From contig NZ_JOFS01000009.1 of assembly GCF_000719285.1 (NCBI RefSeq), positions 124,001 through 188,000 of the forward strand: 64,000 bases of DNA. Reading direction: 5' to 3'. The notes under the pieces are model-generated. The model ran no database searches. It had not been told where the DNA came from and saw only the letters and a list, made by a program, of their open reading frames with translations. The position numbers and the translations under genes were made by a program. Positions 63,771-64,000 of this stretch are shown piece after piece. Numbering within the stretch: the first letter of the stretch is position 1; each line of letters begins with the position of its first letter. Source of the DNA: Streptomyces bicolor (GTDB lineage: Bacteria > Actinomycetota > Actinomycetes > Streptomycetales > Streptomycetaceae).

Positions 63771-63812
63771 CCAGCGAGGTGTGCGGTCGGTCCACGTGAT
63801 CGGCCGCACACC
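63771..63812 (+). terminator. Terminator after rne
   Basis: Stem GGTGTGCGGTCG (63778 onward) with CGGCCGCACACC, extended by CCAGC and GCTGG either side; loop about 10 bases. Confidence 0.7.
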
Positions 63813-63859
63813 GCTGGGGCCCGGCCCGGTTTGACCCCCTCGGCCACGGCCCCGTAACC

Positions 63860-63888
63860 TTGACCGTCGGCGTGTCCGTGGATATAGG
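63860..63888 (+). promoter_or_regulatory. Housekeeping-type promoter, probably of rplU
   Basis: TTGACC, 17 bases, TATAGG: a good vegetative promoter. The next 110 bp are open leader; by known gene order the following gene should be rplU (L21), beyond the window. Confidence 0.65.
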
Positions 63889-64000
63889 CGCGCCACATCC
63901 CCGTAAACCTCATCCTCCGGAGCACAGGGTGTTCCGGAGAGGCCGCCCGCGTGCCGGACGGCTGGACTGCGGGGGTGCCGTTTCCGAGCGAGAGAGTGAG

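Overview
The window is chromosomal DNA of a Streptomyces-type actinomycete. Coding DNA has very high GC at third codon positions, GTG starts and GTGA/ATGA overlaps are frequent, and the gene order tig-clpP1-clpP2-clpX-valS-folC-ndk-mreBCD-PBP2-rodA-radical SAM-DUF2344-rne matches, from memory, the S. coelicolor block around SCO2599-SCO2620. No database search was possible.

Bases 1-8,500 hold a sugar locus: a DeoR-type regulator (cut by the window edge), an ABC importer (ATPase, two permeases, lipoprotein) and, divergently, an FGGY sugar kinase. They share an intergenic region with a palindromic operator candidate. A histidine phosphatase, an S-adenosylmethionine methyltransferase-family protein and an Fe/Mn superoxide dismutase follow. 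The superoxide dismutase has a TTGCAA-N5-TTGCAA site upstream that matches the Nur nickel-regulator box.

Bases 8,600-16,800 hold, on the minus strand, an amino-acid permease and a sulfonate/organosulfur locus: ROK regulator, SsuA-, SsuC- and SsuB-like importer, flavin monooxygenase and TauD-like dioxygenase. Two short cysteine-containing leader peptides sit before the regulator and before ssuA, suggesting cysteine-responsive control.

Bases 17,000-32,400 carry bioY, a sortase-type surface protein, two membrane Ser/Thr kinases, a second amino-acid permease whose 3' end looks damaged, rpiB, a Nei-type DNA glycosylase, an Eis-like acetyltransferase, a SpoIIE-type phosphatase, an HD hydrolase, an acyltransferase, dispersed intergenic repeats, a four-copy 110-bp tandem repeat, and tRNA-Gly and tRNA-Pro genes.

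Bases 32,500-52,500 are core genome: trigger factor and Clp protease, valyl-tRNA synthetase, folate synthesis, NDP kinase, the mre/PBP2/RodA cell-wall cluster and a CYTH-CHAD protein.

The most notable structure is at 54,451-57,080. A radical SAM gene has had its last 106 bp duplicated at about 86% identity, with 19 identical bases at the start of both copies. The 2.6 kb between them carries one large gene whose product joins a coiled coil, an Mrr-like nuclease domain (D/QxK motif) and a C-terminal TerD domain. The gene has two TTA codons and lower third-position GC. This is what a small site-specific element leaves when it enters the 3' end of a gene and restores its reading frame, and the cargo looks like a single-protein DNA-targeting stress or defence effector. 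No integrase is visible. Downstream, the native order resumes with a repeat-built membrane protein, the DUF2344 partner, a very large RNase E with Ala/Glu/Arg arms and a histone-H1-like tail, and a promoter probably leading to rplU.
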